Below the pieces are notes generated by a model, which worked only from the letters and a program-made list of their open reading frames with translations, had not been told where the DNA came from and ran no database searches. DNA of 64,000 nt from Clostridiales bacterium (GTDB lineage Bacteria; Bacillota; Clostridia; Christensenellales; Aristaeellaceae), in the NCBI GenBank assembly GCA_012837525.1, contig DUQZ01000024.1, positions 28,206-92,205 on the forward strand, written 5' to 3'. How positions within the stretch are numbered: the first letter of the stretch is position 1; each line of letters starts with the position of its first letter. A program made the position numbers and the translations under genes. Below, one piece after another: positions 41,462-50,364 of this stretch.

Positions 41462-42850
41462 ATGATTCAGATTTACAATAGCCAGAGCCGGCAAAAGGAA
41501 GTATTCAAGCCCATCAGGGAAGGCAAGGTGGGCATTTACTGCTGCGGGCCGACGGTGTATGACTATTTTCACATCGGCAACGCCCGGCCCTTCATCATGT
41601 TTGATGTGTTCAGGCGCTACCTGGAAAGCCAGGGCTATGAGGTGACCTATGTGCAAAACTTCACCGATGTGGACGACAAGATGATTGAGCGCGCCAACCG
41701 CGAGGGCATCACGGTGAAGGAGCTGGGCGAGCGCTTCATTGACGCCTACTTCAAGGACGCCGGCGCCCTGGGCGTGCGCCCCGCGACGGTGCACCCCAAA
41801 GCCACGGAGCACATGCCGCAGATGATCCGTCTAATCCAGGGCCTGGTGGACGCCGGCATCGCCTACGAAAAAGACGGCAGCGTATATTTCCACACGCCGG
41901 CTTTCCCCGAATACGGCAAGCTGTCTGGCCAGAACCTGGAGGATTTGGACAGCGGCGCGCGCATCAGCGTGGATGACGAGAAGAAGAACCCGCTGGACTT
42001 CGCGCTGTGGAAGGCTGAAAAGCCCGGCGAGCCCAGCTGGGACAGCCCCTGGGGCAAAGGCCGGCCGGGCTGGCACATCGAGTGCAGCGCCATGAGCATG
42101 GAATACCTGGGCGAGCATTTTGACATCCACTGCGGCGGGCAGGACCTGCTCTTCCCCCATCATGAAAACGAGGTCGCGCAGAGCGAGGGCTTCACCGGCC
42201 ATCCCTTTGTGAACTACTGGATGCACAACGGGTTTTTGAACATTGACAACGCGAAGATGTCCAAATCCCTGGGCAATTTCTTCACCGTGCGCGATATTTT
42301 AAAGGAATATGACGCAGAGGACGTGCGCATGCTAATGTTGAGCGCGCATTACAGAAGTCCGCTGAACTTCAGCCGGGACATGATGATGCAGGCCAAGGCC
42401 TCCCTGACTCGCCTGTACACCGCGAAGGAGCGCCTGTTAAGCCTGAAAGCAAGCGCCAAGGACGGGGAAGTGAACGCGGAACTCATCCAGGAAATAGCGC
42501 AGATGAAGGAGCGCTTCATCGCCGGCATGAACAACGACTTCAATACCGCCGAAGCCATGGGCGCCCTGTTTGAATTGGTGTATTTGATCAACACCAAACT
42601 GGATGAATCCACCGCGCTGGGCACCCTCAACAAGGCGGTTGAGGCCTTTACCGACATGACGGACATCTTTGGCATCCTCAGCAAAAAGACGGATGAGGTG
42701 CCCTCAGAAGTCCAGGCCCTGGCCGATGCGCGCGCGCAGGCCCGCAAGGACAAAAACTGGGCGCAGAGCGACGCGCTGCGTGACCAGATTGCCGCCTTGG
42801 GCTATATGGTTGAGGACACGCCGCAGGGACAAAAGCTGCGCAAGAAGTAA
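41462..42850 (+). CDS. cysS: Cysteinyl-tRNA synthetase
   Basis: A 462-residue class I synthetase that charges tRNA-Cys. The N-terminal [19 protein letters not shown] holds the zinc cysteine and the HIGH-type motif. ECSAMS and [12 protein letters not shown] supply further zinc ligands, and [11 protein letters not shown] is the KMSKS loop. The C-terminal helical anticodon-binding domain is complete. Start ATG at 41462 with AAGGAG eight bases upstream. It is 62 nt after ppk with no terminator, so it may be read from the same promoter, and it is followed 10 nt later by a ComEA-like gene. A canonical housekeeping gene. Confidence 0.97.
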   Translation: MIQIYNSQSRQKEVFKPIREGKVGIYCCGPTVYDYFHIGNARPFIMFDVFRRYLESQGYEVTYVQNFTDVDDKMIERANREGITVKELGERFIDAYFKDAGALGVRPATVHPKATEHMPQMIRLIQGLVDAGIAYEKDGSVYFHTPAFPEYGKLSGQNLEDLDSGARISVDDEKKNPLDFALWKAEKPGEPSWDSPWGKGRPGWHIECSAMSMEYLGEHFDIHCGGQDLLFPHHENEVAQSEGFTGHPFVNYWMHNGFLNIDNAKMSKSLGNFFTVRDILKEYDAEDVRMLMLSAHYRSPLNFSRDMMMQAKASLTRLYTAKERLLSLKASAKDGEVNAELIQEIAQMKERFIAGMNNDFNTAEAMGALFELVYLINTKLDESTALGTLNKAVEAFTDMTDIFGILSKKTDEVPSEVQALADARAQARKDKNWAQSDALRDQIAALGYMVEDTPQGQKLRKK

Positions 42851-42860
42851 TACATCCCCC

Positions 42861-43256
42861 ATGAAATCCGACAAAATGCGACAAGCCCTGGGCACCGCCT
42901 GCCTGGCACTGAGCCTGGGGCTTGTTGTATTGTTGCTTGGCCTTGTGATGACAGAACGGATGAACAGGCCGCAGCCAATCACAATGACCCTGCGCCCTCA
43001 AACAGCCCAGCCGACCTTTGTTCCTGACCACACTGGCAAACTCAACCTGAATACCGCGACACTGGCGCAGTTGAAAACCCTGCCTGGCATTGGGCAGCAC
43101 CTGGCGGAGCAGATCATCGCGCAGCGGGAGAAGAATCCCTTTTATTTCATTGAGGATTTGATGGTCATCAAGGGGATTGGCGATAAACGGATCGCGGCGC
43201 TACGGGAAGTGGCCTATGTGGCACTGCCAGAGATTTTAACGCAACAAACGCCTTAA
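42861..43256 (+). CDS. ComEA-like helix-hairpin-helix protein
   Basis: A 131-residue protein with one N-terminal transmembrane segment (CLALSLGLVVLLLGLVM), a Pro/Thr linker and a C-terminal double helix-hairpin-helix domain: KLNLNTATLAQLKTLPGIGQHLAEQII and FYFIEDLMVIKGIGDKRIAALR. That is the DNA-binding module of the competence protein ComEA. It lacks the SLBB-like domain between membrane anchor and HhH found in longer ComEA proteins. No other competence gene is adjacent. The ATG at 42861, 10 nt after cysS, has no good ribosome site, so it may depend on coupling with cysS. DNA binding on the outer face of the membrane is likely. Confidence 0.83.
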   Translation: MKSDKMRQALGTACLALSLGLVVLLLGLVMTERMNRPQPITMTLRPQTAQPTFVPDHTGKLNLNTATLAQLKTLPGIGQHLAEQIIAQREKNPFYFIEDLMVIKGIGDKRIAALREVAYVALPEILTQQTP

Positions 43257-43272
43257 TTAATATTGACAGCAA

Positions 43273-43298
43273 ACAGCGGCGGAACACTCCGCCGCTGT
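43273..43298. terminator. Strong hairpin between convergent genes
   Basis: ACAGCGGCGGA (43273-43283) pairs perfectly with TCCGCCGCTGT (43288-43298) over a 4-nt loop. No proper T tract follows on either strand, so termination may be weak or Rho-dependent. Confidence 0.55.
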
Positions 43299-43315
43299 CT
43301 GGTTCATAAGCTATA

Positions 43316-44716
43316 TTACGGTTTGGGTGTGGCCGTGGGTTTGGGCAGGGCGCTGGCCGCGAACAGCTTCTCCCAGGTTTTGGGGCCAACGATGCCGTCT
43401 GCCTGCAGGCCGTTCACCTTCTGGAAGGCTTTGACCGCCTCGTAGGTGCCATAGCCAAAGGTGCTGTCCACCTGGTCGGCGCGCATATAGCCCAGCGCTG
43501 CCAGGCGTGTCTGCAGCTTGCCGACATCCGTGCCCTTGTCCTCATACTGGAGGCGGAACTCCGTCGGGCTGGGGGCCGCGGTTGGCGTGGGGCTGCTGGC
43601 GGGAGGCGCTGAGGGCTTGGGCGTCACTGCGGGCAGCGCGCTGGCGTCAAACAGCTTGGTCCAGGCATCCGGGCCGACGATGCCATCTACCTTAAGGCCG
43701 TTGTTCTTCTGGAAGGCACGCACGGCCAGGTAGGTCTCATACCCGAAGATGGAGTCAATCACATTGTTTTTCAGGTAGCCCAGGTTAAACAGCCTGGTCT
43801 GGAGCTGGCCCACCTGCGCGCCCTTGTCGTTCAGCTGCAGGCGCAGCGGCTTGGGCTCCGTCGGCGCTGGGGAATCCGTCGGCAGCACAACAGGTGTAGG
43901 CGTGGGCGTCGGCGCGGGGTTGGGCGCGGCGCCAAACATCTTGTTCCAGGTGTCCGGGCCCACAATGCCATCCACCTTCAGGCCGTTGTTCTTCTGGAAC
44001 TCGCGCACAGCCAGGTAGGTGATGTAGCCAAATTTGCCGTCCACATCGCCCACCTTGTAGCCCAAATCCTTCAATTTTTGCTGCAGCTGCCGTACCAGGT
44101 TGCCGGTGCTGTTGAGCTGCAGGCGCAGGGTGGGGCCGGGCACAAAGGGTGTGGGCTTGGGCGTAGCGGTGACCACCGGGGTGGGCAAGACGACGCCAGC
44201 CGTCAGGAAATTCCAGGTCTGCGGGCCGACTACGCCGTCCACCTTCAGGCCCTTGTCAAACTGATAGCGGACAACTGCCAGATAGGTGGCGTAGCCAAAC
44301 TTGCCCTCGACATCATCCGTGTAATAACCCTGGTTGCGCAGCAGCCCCTGTACGGTTTTAACAGCCGGGCCTTCGGACCCATGGGCGATGCGCTGATACA
44401 GCGTGACGCCCGGCTTGGTGCCCGTGTTGCTGATGGCATCCGCGCTAAAGAGCACAAGGTTGGTGACCTCCCCGATGATGCCGTCGGCCTTGAGGCCGTT
44501 TTTGGCCTGGAAGGCTTTGACCGCCACATAGGTGGAGTAACCAAACTTGCCGTCCACCTTGTCCTTGTAGTAGCCAAGCTGCGCAAGGCGTGACTGCGCC
44601 TGGTTGACCTGGCTGCTCTCAGCGCCGTAGCGCAAGGTCTCCGCCAGCATGCCGGGCAACAACACGCTGACCAGCATCAGGACGCAAATCATCCCAGCTA
44701 TGATCCGTTTTTTCAT
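43316..44716 (-). CDS. Secreted protein of five peptidoglycan-binding repeats
   Basis: A 466-residue exported protein. ATG at 44716 (GAGGAG eight bases ahead) opens a signal peptide ending PGMLAETL. Five peptidoglycan-binding type 1 repeats follow, each of about 65 residues with the pattern LQxxLxxLGY...FGYxTYxAVxxFQxxNGLxxDGIVGPxTW. Repeats 2-5 are joined by Pro/Thr/Ser linkers (PTPTPTPVVLPTDSPAPTEP). No catalytic domain (amidase, transpeptidase, glycosidase) is present. Repeats 3-5 are very similar at both protein and DNA level, implying recent expansion. Role: wall-bound scaffold or spore-coat-like protein. The gene has its own near-consensus promoter and stands alone between comEA-like and radA. 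Confidence 0.87.
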   Translation of the reverse strand: MKKRIIAGMICVLMLVSVLLPGMLAETLRYGAESSQVNQAQSRLAQLGYYKDKVDGKFGYSTYVAVKAFQAKNGLKADGIIGEVTNLVLFSADAISNTGTKPGVTLYQRIAHGSEGPAVKTVQGLLRNQGYYTDDVEGKFGYATYLAVVRYQFDKGLKVDGVVGPQTWNFLTAGVVLPTPVVTATPKPTPFVPGPTLRLQLNSTGNLVRQLQQKLKDLGYKVGDVDGKFGYITYLAVREFQKNNGLKVDGIVGPDTWNKMFGAAPNPAPTPTPTPVVLPTDSPAPTEPKPLRLQLNDKGAQVGQLQTRLFNLGYLKNNVIDSIFGYETYLAVRAFQKNNGLKVDGIVGPDAWTKLFDASALPAVTPKPSAPPASSPTPTAAPSPTEFRLQYEDKGTDVGKLQTRLAALGYMRADQVDSTFGYGTYEAVKAFQKVNGLQADGIVGPKTWEKLFAASALPKPTATPKP

Positions 44717-44769
44717 CTGCTGCACTCCTCTCACTGGTTGTGCTTCATCTGTGTAACTATTGTCTATAC

Positions 44770-44798
44770 ACTATACCTGATATTTGCTTGATGTGCAA
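44770..44798 (-). promoter_or_regulatory. Promoter of the peptidoglycan-binding repeat gene
   Basis: Minus strand: TTGCAC (44798-44793), a 17-nt spacer and TATAGT (44775-44770), 53 nt upstream of the ATG. Confidence 0.75.
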
Positions 44799-44835
44799 CG
44801 AAAATTAATAAAGTTTGCGTTTGCGCGCAGAAGCG

Positions 44836-46224
44836 CTATGTAGCGTCCTTTGCCAAAAGGTGCAGGGCGGCCACCGCCTGGGACAGCGTGCTGACCTCAA
44901 TCAGCTTCATTCCCTTTGGCGCCTTGGGCATGCCGCGCTTGCCCTTGGGGCAGATGACCTGCATAAAACCCAGCCTGGCGCACTCTGTGAGCCGCCTGTC
45001 CATAAAGGGGATGGGCCGCACCTCGCCCAAAAGGCCTACTTCACCCATTGCCGCCACATCCTTTGGCAGAGAGGTATCCGACAGCGAGGACGCCACTGCC
45101 AGGCAGACCGCCAGGTCGGCCGCCGGCTCGTCCAGGCTGAGCCCGCCGGCCACGTTGATGTAGACATCCTGGTTGTAAAGGCGCAGGCCCGCGCGCTTTT
45201 CCAGTACAGCCAAGAGCAGCGCGACGCGCCCTTGGTCCATCCCGTTGACGGTGCGCTTGGGCGAGGAATAAAAGCTTTGCGCCGCCAGCGCCTGCAGGTC
45301 CACCAGCATGGGGCGGCTGCCCTCCATCCCGCAAAACACCACCGATCCGGAGATCCCCGCCGTGCGGTCGCGCAGCAGAGTTTCTGAGGCGCTTTCAACC
45401 GGCATCATGCCTTCGCTGGTCATCTCAAACAAGCCCAGCTCATTCACCGAGCCGTAGCGGTTCTTGTTGGCGCGCAGCAGGCGGTACTCGCGCTGGTGGT
45501 CGCCCTCAAAATACAGCACCACATCCACCATGTGCTCCAGCACCCTGGGCCCCGCGATGGACCCTTCCTTGGTGACATGGCCCACCAAAAAGATGGGGCA
45601 GCCCGTGGTCTTGGCGTAGCGCATCAGCATGGTCGCGCTTTCGCGCACCTGGCTGACAGAGCCGGGCGAGCTGGCCATGTCCGGGCGGTACATGGTCTGG
45701 ATGGAGTCCACCACCGCGTAATCAGGGACCAGCGCGTTTAATTTATCCGACACCGCGTCCATGGCGTTCTCCGCCAGCACCAGCACGTCCTCTTTACCCG
45801 CGCCCAGGCGGTTGGCGCGCAGCTTGATTTGCCGGGCGCTCTCCTCCCCTGTGATATACAACACGCGCTTGCCCCGCCGCGCCAGATTGGCGCAGACCTG
45901 GAGCAGCAGCGTGCTTTTGCCCACCCCCGGCTCCCCGCCGATGAGCAGCATGGAGCCTTCCACCACGCCGCCGCCCAGCACGCGGTCAAACTCCTGAATG
46001 CCTGTTGACTCATGCAGGGTGAGGTCCGCGGTGATCGCGGCCAGGGTTTCTGCCTCCGCCCCCGTGCCGGACGGGCGCTTTTGCGCGGCGGCCTTGCCGG
46101 CCGGCGCGGCCTCCTCCACCATCTCCTGCAGGGTGTTCCAGGCATCGCAGGAAGGGCATTTGCCGTACCAGCGTGGCGTTTCAAAGCCGCAGTCAGCGCA
46201 GACGAACATGGTTTTCTTTTTCAA
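44836..46224 (-). CDS. radA: DNA repair protein RadA
   Basis: A 462-residue RadA/Sms helicase, which drives branch migration in recombination repair. The N-terminal zinc finger has CADC and CPSC (residues 9-12 and 23-26), Walker A is GGEPGVGKSTLL, the RadA signature is KNRYGSVNELG, and the C-terminal Lon-like domain has GGLSLDEPAADLAV and MGEVGLLGEVRPI. The best start is TTG at 46224, preceded by AAAGGA six bases ahead and giving the family N-terminus; upstream in-frame codons to 46257 lack a ribosome site. It diverges from the thiamine pyrophosphokinase gene with only 54 nt between them. Intact. Confidence 0.95.
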   Translation of the reverse strand: MKKKTMFVCADCGFETPRWYGKCPSCDAWNTLQEMVEEAAPAGKAAAQKRPSGTGAEAETLAAITADLTLHESTGIQEFDRVLGGGVVEGSMLLIGGEPGVGKSTLLLQVCANLARRGKRVLYITGEESARQIKLRANRLGAGKEDVLVLAENAMDAVSDKLNALVPDYAVVDSIQTMYRPDMASSPGSVSQVRESATMLMRYAKTTGCPIFLVGHVTKEGSIAGPRVLEHMVDVVLYFEGDHQREYRLLRANKNRYGSVNELGLFEMTSEGMMPVESASETLLRDRTAGISGSVVFCGMEGSRPMLVDLQALAAQSFYSSPKRTVNGMDQGRVALLLAVLEKRAGLRLYNQDVYINVAGGLSLDEPAADLAVCLAVASSLSDTSLPKDVAAMGEVGLLGEVRPIPFMDRRLTECARLGFMQVICPKGKRGMPKAPKGMKLIEVSTLSQAVAALHLLAKDAT

Positions 46225-46278
46225 TGGGTATCCTTTCTGTAGGGCAGTTTGATACAATACTAATCTCAGGAGGCGGTT

Positions 46279-46911
46279 ATGGCAAGGGGCACGGCGTACA
46301 TCATCGGGGCGGGCAGCTTTTGCACTTTAGGGTTCAAGCCCGGACCGAATGACATCATCATCGCGGCGGATGGCGGCTTTGACCGCTTGAACAGGGCTGG
46401 GATCCGTCCTCATCTGCTGATTGGGGACATGGATTCCATCAGGACCGTGCCCCCTGGTATCGCGCGGCTGCGCTTCCCCGCGCGCAAGGATGATACGGAC
46501 ATGGCGCTGGCCATCAAGGCCGCGCGGCGCATGGGCTATGCACGCTTCAAGCTGTACGGCGCGCTGGGCGGGCGGCTGGACCACACGCTGGCCAATTTGC
46601 AGTTGCTGGCGGACCTGGCGCAAACAGACTGTCAGGCGCGCGTCATCGACCAGGATGTCATCATATACGCCGTGCATGACGGCACACTGACCTTGCCGCC
46701 TCTGGAACCTGGCCGCACCATCTCCGTTTTCAGTTGGACCAATCAGGCGAAGGGCGCGACCCTCAAGGGCCTAGCCTATTCCCTGTTTAATGCCACGCTT
46801 GCCAATACAAAACCCCTGGGCGTCAGCAACGCGGCCAGGGGCAAACCGATCAAAATCTCTGTTAAATCAGGCACCTTGATGGTGATGCTGGCAAACAGGC
46901 CTTACGAATAG
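46279..46911 (+). CDS. thiN: Thiamine pyrophosphokinase
   Basis: A 210-residue enzyme that transfers pyrophosphate from ATP to thiamine, giving thiamine diphosphate. The family motifs are present in order: IIIAADGGFDRL, HLLIGDMDSI, ARKDDTDMALAIKAA and GALGGRLDHTLANLQLLADL. The C-terminal beta-sandwich has the SVFSWTNQAKGATLKGL and TKPLGVSNAA strings that form the thiamine site. AGGAGG lies five bases before the ATG. Its end overlaps by 10 nt the end of the convergent sugar kinase gene. No thiamine riboswitch is seen upstream, as expected for a gene handling salvaged thiamine. Confidence 0.93.
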   Translation: MARGTAYIIGAGSFCTLGFKPGPNDIIIAADGGFDRLNRAGIRPHLLIGDMDSIRTVPPGIARLRFPARKDDTDMALAIKAARRMGYARFKLYGALGGRLDHTLANLQLLADLAQTDCQARVIDQDVIIYAVHDGTLTLPPLEPGRTISVFSWTNQAKGATLKGLAYSLFNATLANTKPLGVSNAARGKPIKISVKSGTLMVMLANRPYE

Positions 46912-48014
46912 CGCTTCACGTATTTGTAGACCATCTCCTGCAGCTCGTCCTCCCTCCGCTCAATGTCCTTCAAAAGCGCCATTTGCGCCCGGGCACGGAC
47001 CAAGTTGTGCTTGGGTGAGTTGACCTTGAAATACAAATCCCCGTCCAGGTAGTCCGTCAAAAAGCGCATCGCCAATTCACCCGTCAGCACCTTGATGCCA
47101 AGGGGCAGGCGGGTTAATTCTTCATCGGATAAGATGCCCGCTGTTTCATGCACAAAGCCTTTGGTAAAGGCCTTGGTTTTTTCCATGTCCAGGGCGATGA
47201 TGCTGGTGTCCTCCTCGTCCTCCTTGGCGGTGGAAGCGCCAAAGCGCACGCCGTCGCCGTAGTCATACAAAGAGGAACCGGGCATGACCGTGTCCAGGTC
47301 AATCACGCACAGGGCCTTGCCGGACTCCTTGTCCAGCAGCACGTTGTTGGCCTTGGTGTCATTATGGGTTACCCGCAAGGGGATGACCTTCTGGTCCAGC
47401 AGGCGGACGATCTCCCCCAGCATGCGCCGGCGGTCAAAGAAGAACTCGATCTCCTCCTCCACCTCGCGCACACGGCCGGCCTTGTCGTTGTCCAGCGCGT
47501 GGACAAAGGCGTAAAAGCGCTTGGTGGTGTTGTGGAAGTGCTGGATGGTTTCAGACAGCTGATCAGCCGGGAAATCTGCCAGTTTAGACTGGAAGCGGCC
47601 AAAGGCGCGGCCCACCTCCTCCATTTGCTGAGGGTGCTCCACCACATTCAGCGCCAGGGCATCCGAAATATAGGTATAGGCGCGCCAGACGCCATCCCGC
47701 CGGCTTTGATACATGACATCATTGTTCACGGTGCGCACCAACTCTAGAACCTGCCGGTGCGCGCTACCGCCGCTTTTTTGCATGGCGGCCTTTAAGTGAT
47801 CCGTCACAAGAGAGATATTTTGCATGACACCAATGGGGTCGCGGAACACATAGGTATTGACCTGCTGCAGGGTGTAGAAATGCGTTTCATCCCCATCCTG
47901 ATACTCCAGCACATAGGTGCTGTTGATGTTGCCGCTGGTCAGCTCCTGGGACCCGACATACTTGCCCTGAAACTGAAACTGCGGCAGAATCCGCTTGATG
48001 TCATTATACGCCAT
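46902..48014 (-). CDS. APH-fold kinase, N-acetylhexosamine 1-kinase-like
   Basis: A 370-residue protein kinase-like/aminoglycoside phosphotransferase fold. The catalytic loop VTHNDTKANNVLLD and the metal-binding VIDLDTVMPGS are clear, and YDYGDGVRF follows. These strings match the NahK-type kinases of bifidobacteria and Clostridia, which phosphorylate the anomeric position of N-acetylhexosamines. No lacto-N-biose phosphorylase or sugar transporter is adjacent, so the sugar is unproven. An antibiotic kinase is unlikely from these motifs. The gene has a perfect promoter overlapping the end of the upstream gene and AAGGAGA before its ATG. Confidence 0.82.
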   Translation of the reverse strand: MAYNDIKRILPQFQFQGKYVGSQELTSGNINSTYVLEYQDGDETHFYTLQQVNTYVFRDPIGVMQNISLVTDHLKAAMQKSGGSAHRQVLELVRTVNNDVMYQSRRDGVWRAYTYISDALALNVVEHPQQMEEVGRAFGRFQSKLADFPADQLSETIQHFHNTTKRFYAFVHALDNDKAGRVREVEEEIEFFFDRRRMLGEIVRLLDQKVIPLRVTHNDTKANNVLLDKESGKALCVIDLDTVMPGSSLYDYGDGVRFGASTAKEDEEDTSIIALDMEKTKAFTKGFVHETAGILSDEELTRLPLGIKVLTGELAMRFLTDYLDGDLYFKVNSPKHNLVRARAQMALLKDIERREDELQEMVYKYVKRYS

Positions 48015-48054
48015 GATGTCTCCTTAGAATTGTGAATTATACAAGATTTATGTC

Positions 48055-48083
48055 AGTATAAACATCCTTTTGACCGATGTCAA
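48055..48083 (-). promoter_or_regulatory. Strong promoter of the sugar kinase gene
   Basis: Minus strand: TTGACA (48083-48078), 17-nt spacer, TATACT (48060-48055). The -35 hexamer overlaps the stop codon of the AlgX-like gene at 48080. A second TATAAT lies 18 nt further downstream. Confidence 0.8.
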
Positions 48084-49066
48084 TCAACAGGAGCCAGGTA
48101 GGCGCCCAGGTCGCCCAGGCTGCGCTCGGCAATGACCAGCACGGCCAGGTCGAAGCCCTTGGCCTGCTCCTCAAAGCGCGCGTAATCCCGCGTGAACACC
48201 ATGTTAGACGCCATGTTGGCCAGATAGGGAAAGAGGGCGCGGCCAAAGGAATCCCGCGCAGCGTAGACGCTGAGGCCGACGCTGTTTGATGTTGTCTTGA
48301 TCTGCAGGTCATCCACGCCGCGCATGGGTGTTTGCGTGCGATACGCGCGTTCAAGCGGCGGCAGCCTGTCTGTTTGCGGGTCAACAACACACGGCAGAAA
48401 CAATGGAATCAGATCGCCCGGTAAGGGTGTTTCTTTATTGAAATCTTCCAGCGTAAAACCATAGGGATCCGCATAGTCCGCGGCTGTGATCAGGTGCAAA
48501 AAAGCCAGGTAGGCGCCGTAGGCGTTCCAATGGGTGTCGGTTTTCAAATAAGTTTGCGCGGGCTGACTTGCTAATACTGTCCGCAGATCCGGCGCAGCAA
48601 CGCCCAGCTCATGCAATCGGGCAATCAGCCGCGCGCTGTCGGTGTCAGCAGGCAGGACGGGTCTGATGTACCAGGGCAGCATGTGCGGATACATCTGGGC
48701 TTTGTCCGGCACGATGAGCAGCACAAAGCGCGTACCCGCCTGTGCAAGACGGGTTGATACACCGGCGATTCTGCCGGCCAGGTCGTTTAACCTGCGCCCG
48801 CCCAAGCGCTCCGCTCCAATCGCGCTGTTCAGCGCGGGGGTGAAAAACAAGGTGTCCTCCTTCCCCAGCGTCACCTGCGGGCTGCCGGTATCCCCTATCA
48901 CCCCATGTAACCAGCCCCAGCCGCGCACCAAAAGGCTGTTCAGCGATTTGTCCGCCAGTAAAAAATCCGGCTGATCCATGACAAGCTCCGTCCCGCCTGT
49001 CAGGTAAAAGGCAAGCGGCAGCAGCAACACCAGGATGACCAATACAACAAACAGTTTTTTCATCAT
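48080..49066 (-). CDS. AlgX/AlgJ-like SGNH-fold acyltransfer protein
   Basis: An about 328-residue protein with an N-terminal membrane anchor (KKLFVVLVILVLLLPLAFYL) and an extracellular AlgX/AlgJ-type domain. KTDTHWNAYGAYLAFLHLI is the family's Asp-His signature, and LLIVPDKAQMYPHMLPWY and RDSFGRALFPYLA are other conserved parts (the serine lies in RDSFG). Such proteins work with an MBOAT protein to O-acetylate polysaccharides outside the cell. Tandem ATGs at 49066 and 49063 start one base after the MBOAT stop; a longer frame to 49132 runs inside the MBOAT gene and is unlikely. It is the last gene of the envelope operon. Confidence 0.85.
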   Translation of the reverse strand: MMKKLFVVLVILVLLLPLAFYLTGGTELVMDQPDFLLADKSLNSLLVRGWGWLHGVIGDTGSPQVTLGKEDTLFFTPALNSAIGAERLGGRRLNDLAGRIAGVSTRLAQAGTRFVLLIVPDKAQMYPHMLPWYIRPVLPADTDSARLIARLHELGVAAPDLRTVLASQPAQTYLKTDTHWNAYGAYLAFLHLITAADYADPYGFTLEDFNKETPLPGDLIPLFLPCVVDPQTDRLPPLERAYRTQTPMRGVDDLQIKTTSNSVGLSVYAARDSFGRALFPYLANMASNMVFTRDYARFEEQAKGFDLAVLVIAERSLGDLGAYLAPVD

Positions 49067-49067
49067 A

Positions 49068-50363
49068 TCAAAAGGCCGCGTACAAAAAGGGCAGGTGGCT
49101 GCCGCCAGCGGTCGCCAGCAGACACAGCGCAAGCAGAATCAGCAAGGCAGTGTGACGCGCAAACTTTGGCAGGCGCTGCATAAGCCCGCGCCCTTCCAAC
49201 AAAACGATGAGCACAGCCAGCGCAACGGCAAGCACAACGCCCGGCCGCAGCTGCGCCAGGGCCAGGGCGGGGGTGCCCAGCTTGGTGAAGGCGGAAAAGC
49301 CGGCAGGGCCTGTACCCGCCATCATAAAGAACGCAAAGCCCACCACAGCACTCATGTAGACATAGACACGCCGCAGGGCCTTCGGCCATCGCGCGGGCTG
49401 GATGAATTGGCGGCGCTCCAGCAGTATCAGCAGCGCGTTCCACAAGCCCCACAGCAAAAAGCCAGCGCTGACCCCATGCCACAGGGCGATGAGCACATAG
49501 ACAATAACTGTGTTCATCGCAGTGCGCGCTGTCCCCCTGCGCGAGCCGCCCAGCGGGATATATACATACCGGCCAATCCAGTTTGTGAGGCTTTGGTGCC
49601 AGCGGCGCCAGAAATCCCGCAGGCTTTCCGCGCGGAAGGGCTGGCGGAAGTTCTCCGGCAGCCGGTAACCCACCGTGCGCGCCATGCCCAGCGCGATGTC
49701 GGTATAGCCGGAAAAATCAAGGTAGAGCTGCAAGGGAAAGATCAGGGCTGCCAGCACTGCCAGCGCGATGCCCTGGTCCTGCGGCGCCGCGGTTTTAAGC
49801 GTTTGGGTGAGCAAGGCCAGTCGGTCAGCGACCAGCAGCTTCTTGGACAGCCCCAGGATGATCCGGCACAGACCTTGGTACAAATCCTCCAAGCGCTCTG
49901 CCCGCTCCTGCGGCTGGTTTACAAAGTCCTGGTACGCTGTGATGGGCCCCATGGGCAGCTTGGGCAAAAACAGCAGGTAATGCGCAAGCTGTACAACACT
50001 GCCCTTTTCCTGGTTAATATGAAAGCTGAGCGCCTGCAGCGCCGCGTAGCTGATGCCCAATGGCACATGAAATGACCAGGATTCCCGCCCCCAAAAGGGC
50101 AGCAGTTTATAAAGGGCAATGAACCCCAGGTTGAGCAGCACCGCCCAGATGACGCGCGTCTTTCCCTTCAGGCCCATCACCAGGGCGTTGAGCGCTATAA
50201 AGCCCACAAAAATCGCCGCGGGCACGACGCCCCACAAGAGGAGGAAGATCAGGCCCGAGGCGATATGAAAGTTGGGGCTTATTCGCTTTCCGCGCGTCAA
50301 AATGCCTGCCAGCAAAAACAGCGGCAAAAAGGCGCTTAGAAAACTCAGTTGGGTGAAGGTCAT
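49068..50363 (-). CDS. MBOAT-family membrane O-acyltransferase
   Basis: A 431-residue polytopic membrane protein with about ten helices. RDFWRRWHQSLTNWIGRYVYIPLGGSRRG and ALWHGVSAGFLLWG, with the invariant histidine, identify the AlgI/DltB/PatA-like MBOAT group. It should pass an acyl group, usually acetyl, from a cytosolic donor across the membrane to an extracellular acceptor through its AlgX-like partner encoded next. The target may be peptidoglycan, a teichoic-type polymer or an exopolysaccharide. The operon begins with an L,D-transpeptidase, which favours a wall polymer. One nt separates it from the upstream gene. Confidence 0.92.
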   Translation of the reverse strand: MTFTQLSFLSAFLPLFLLAGILTRGKRISPNFHIASGLIFLLLWGVVPAAIFVGFIALNALVMGLKGKTRVIWAVLLNLGFIALYKLLPFWGRESWSFHVPLGISYAALQALSFHINQEKGSVVQLAHYLLFLPKLPMGPITAYQDFVNQPQERAERLEDLYQGLCRIILGLSKKLLVADRLALLTQTLKTAAPQDQGIALAVLAALIFPLQLYLDFSGYTDIALGMARTVGYRLPENFRQPFRAESLRDFWRRWHQSLTNWIGRYVYIPLGGSRRGTARTAMNTVIVYVLIALWHGVSAGFLLWGLWNALLILLERRQFIQPARWPKALRRVYVYMSAVVGFAFFMMAGTGPAGFSAFTKLGTPALALAQLRPGVVLAVALAVLIVLLEGRGLMQRLPKFARHTALLILLALCLLATAGGSHLPFLYAAF

Positions 50364-50364
50364 C

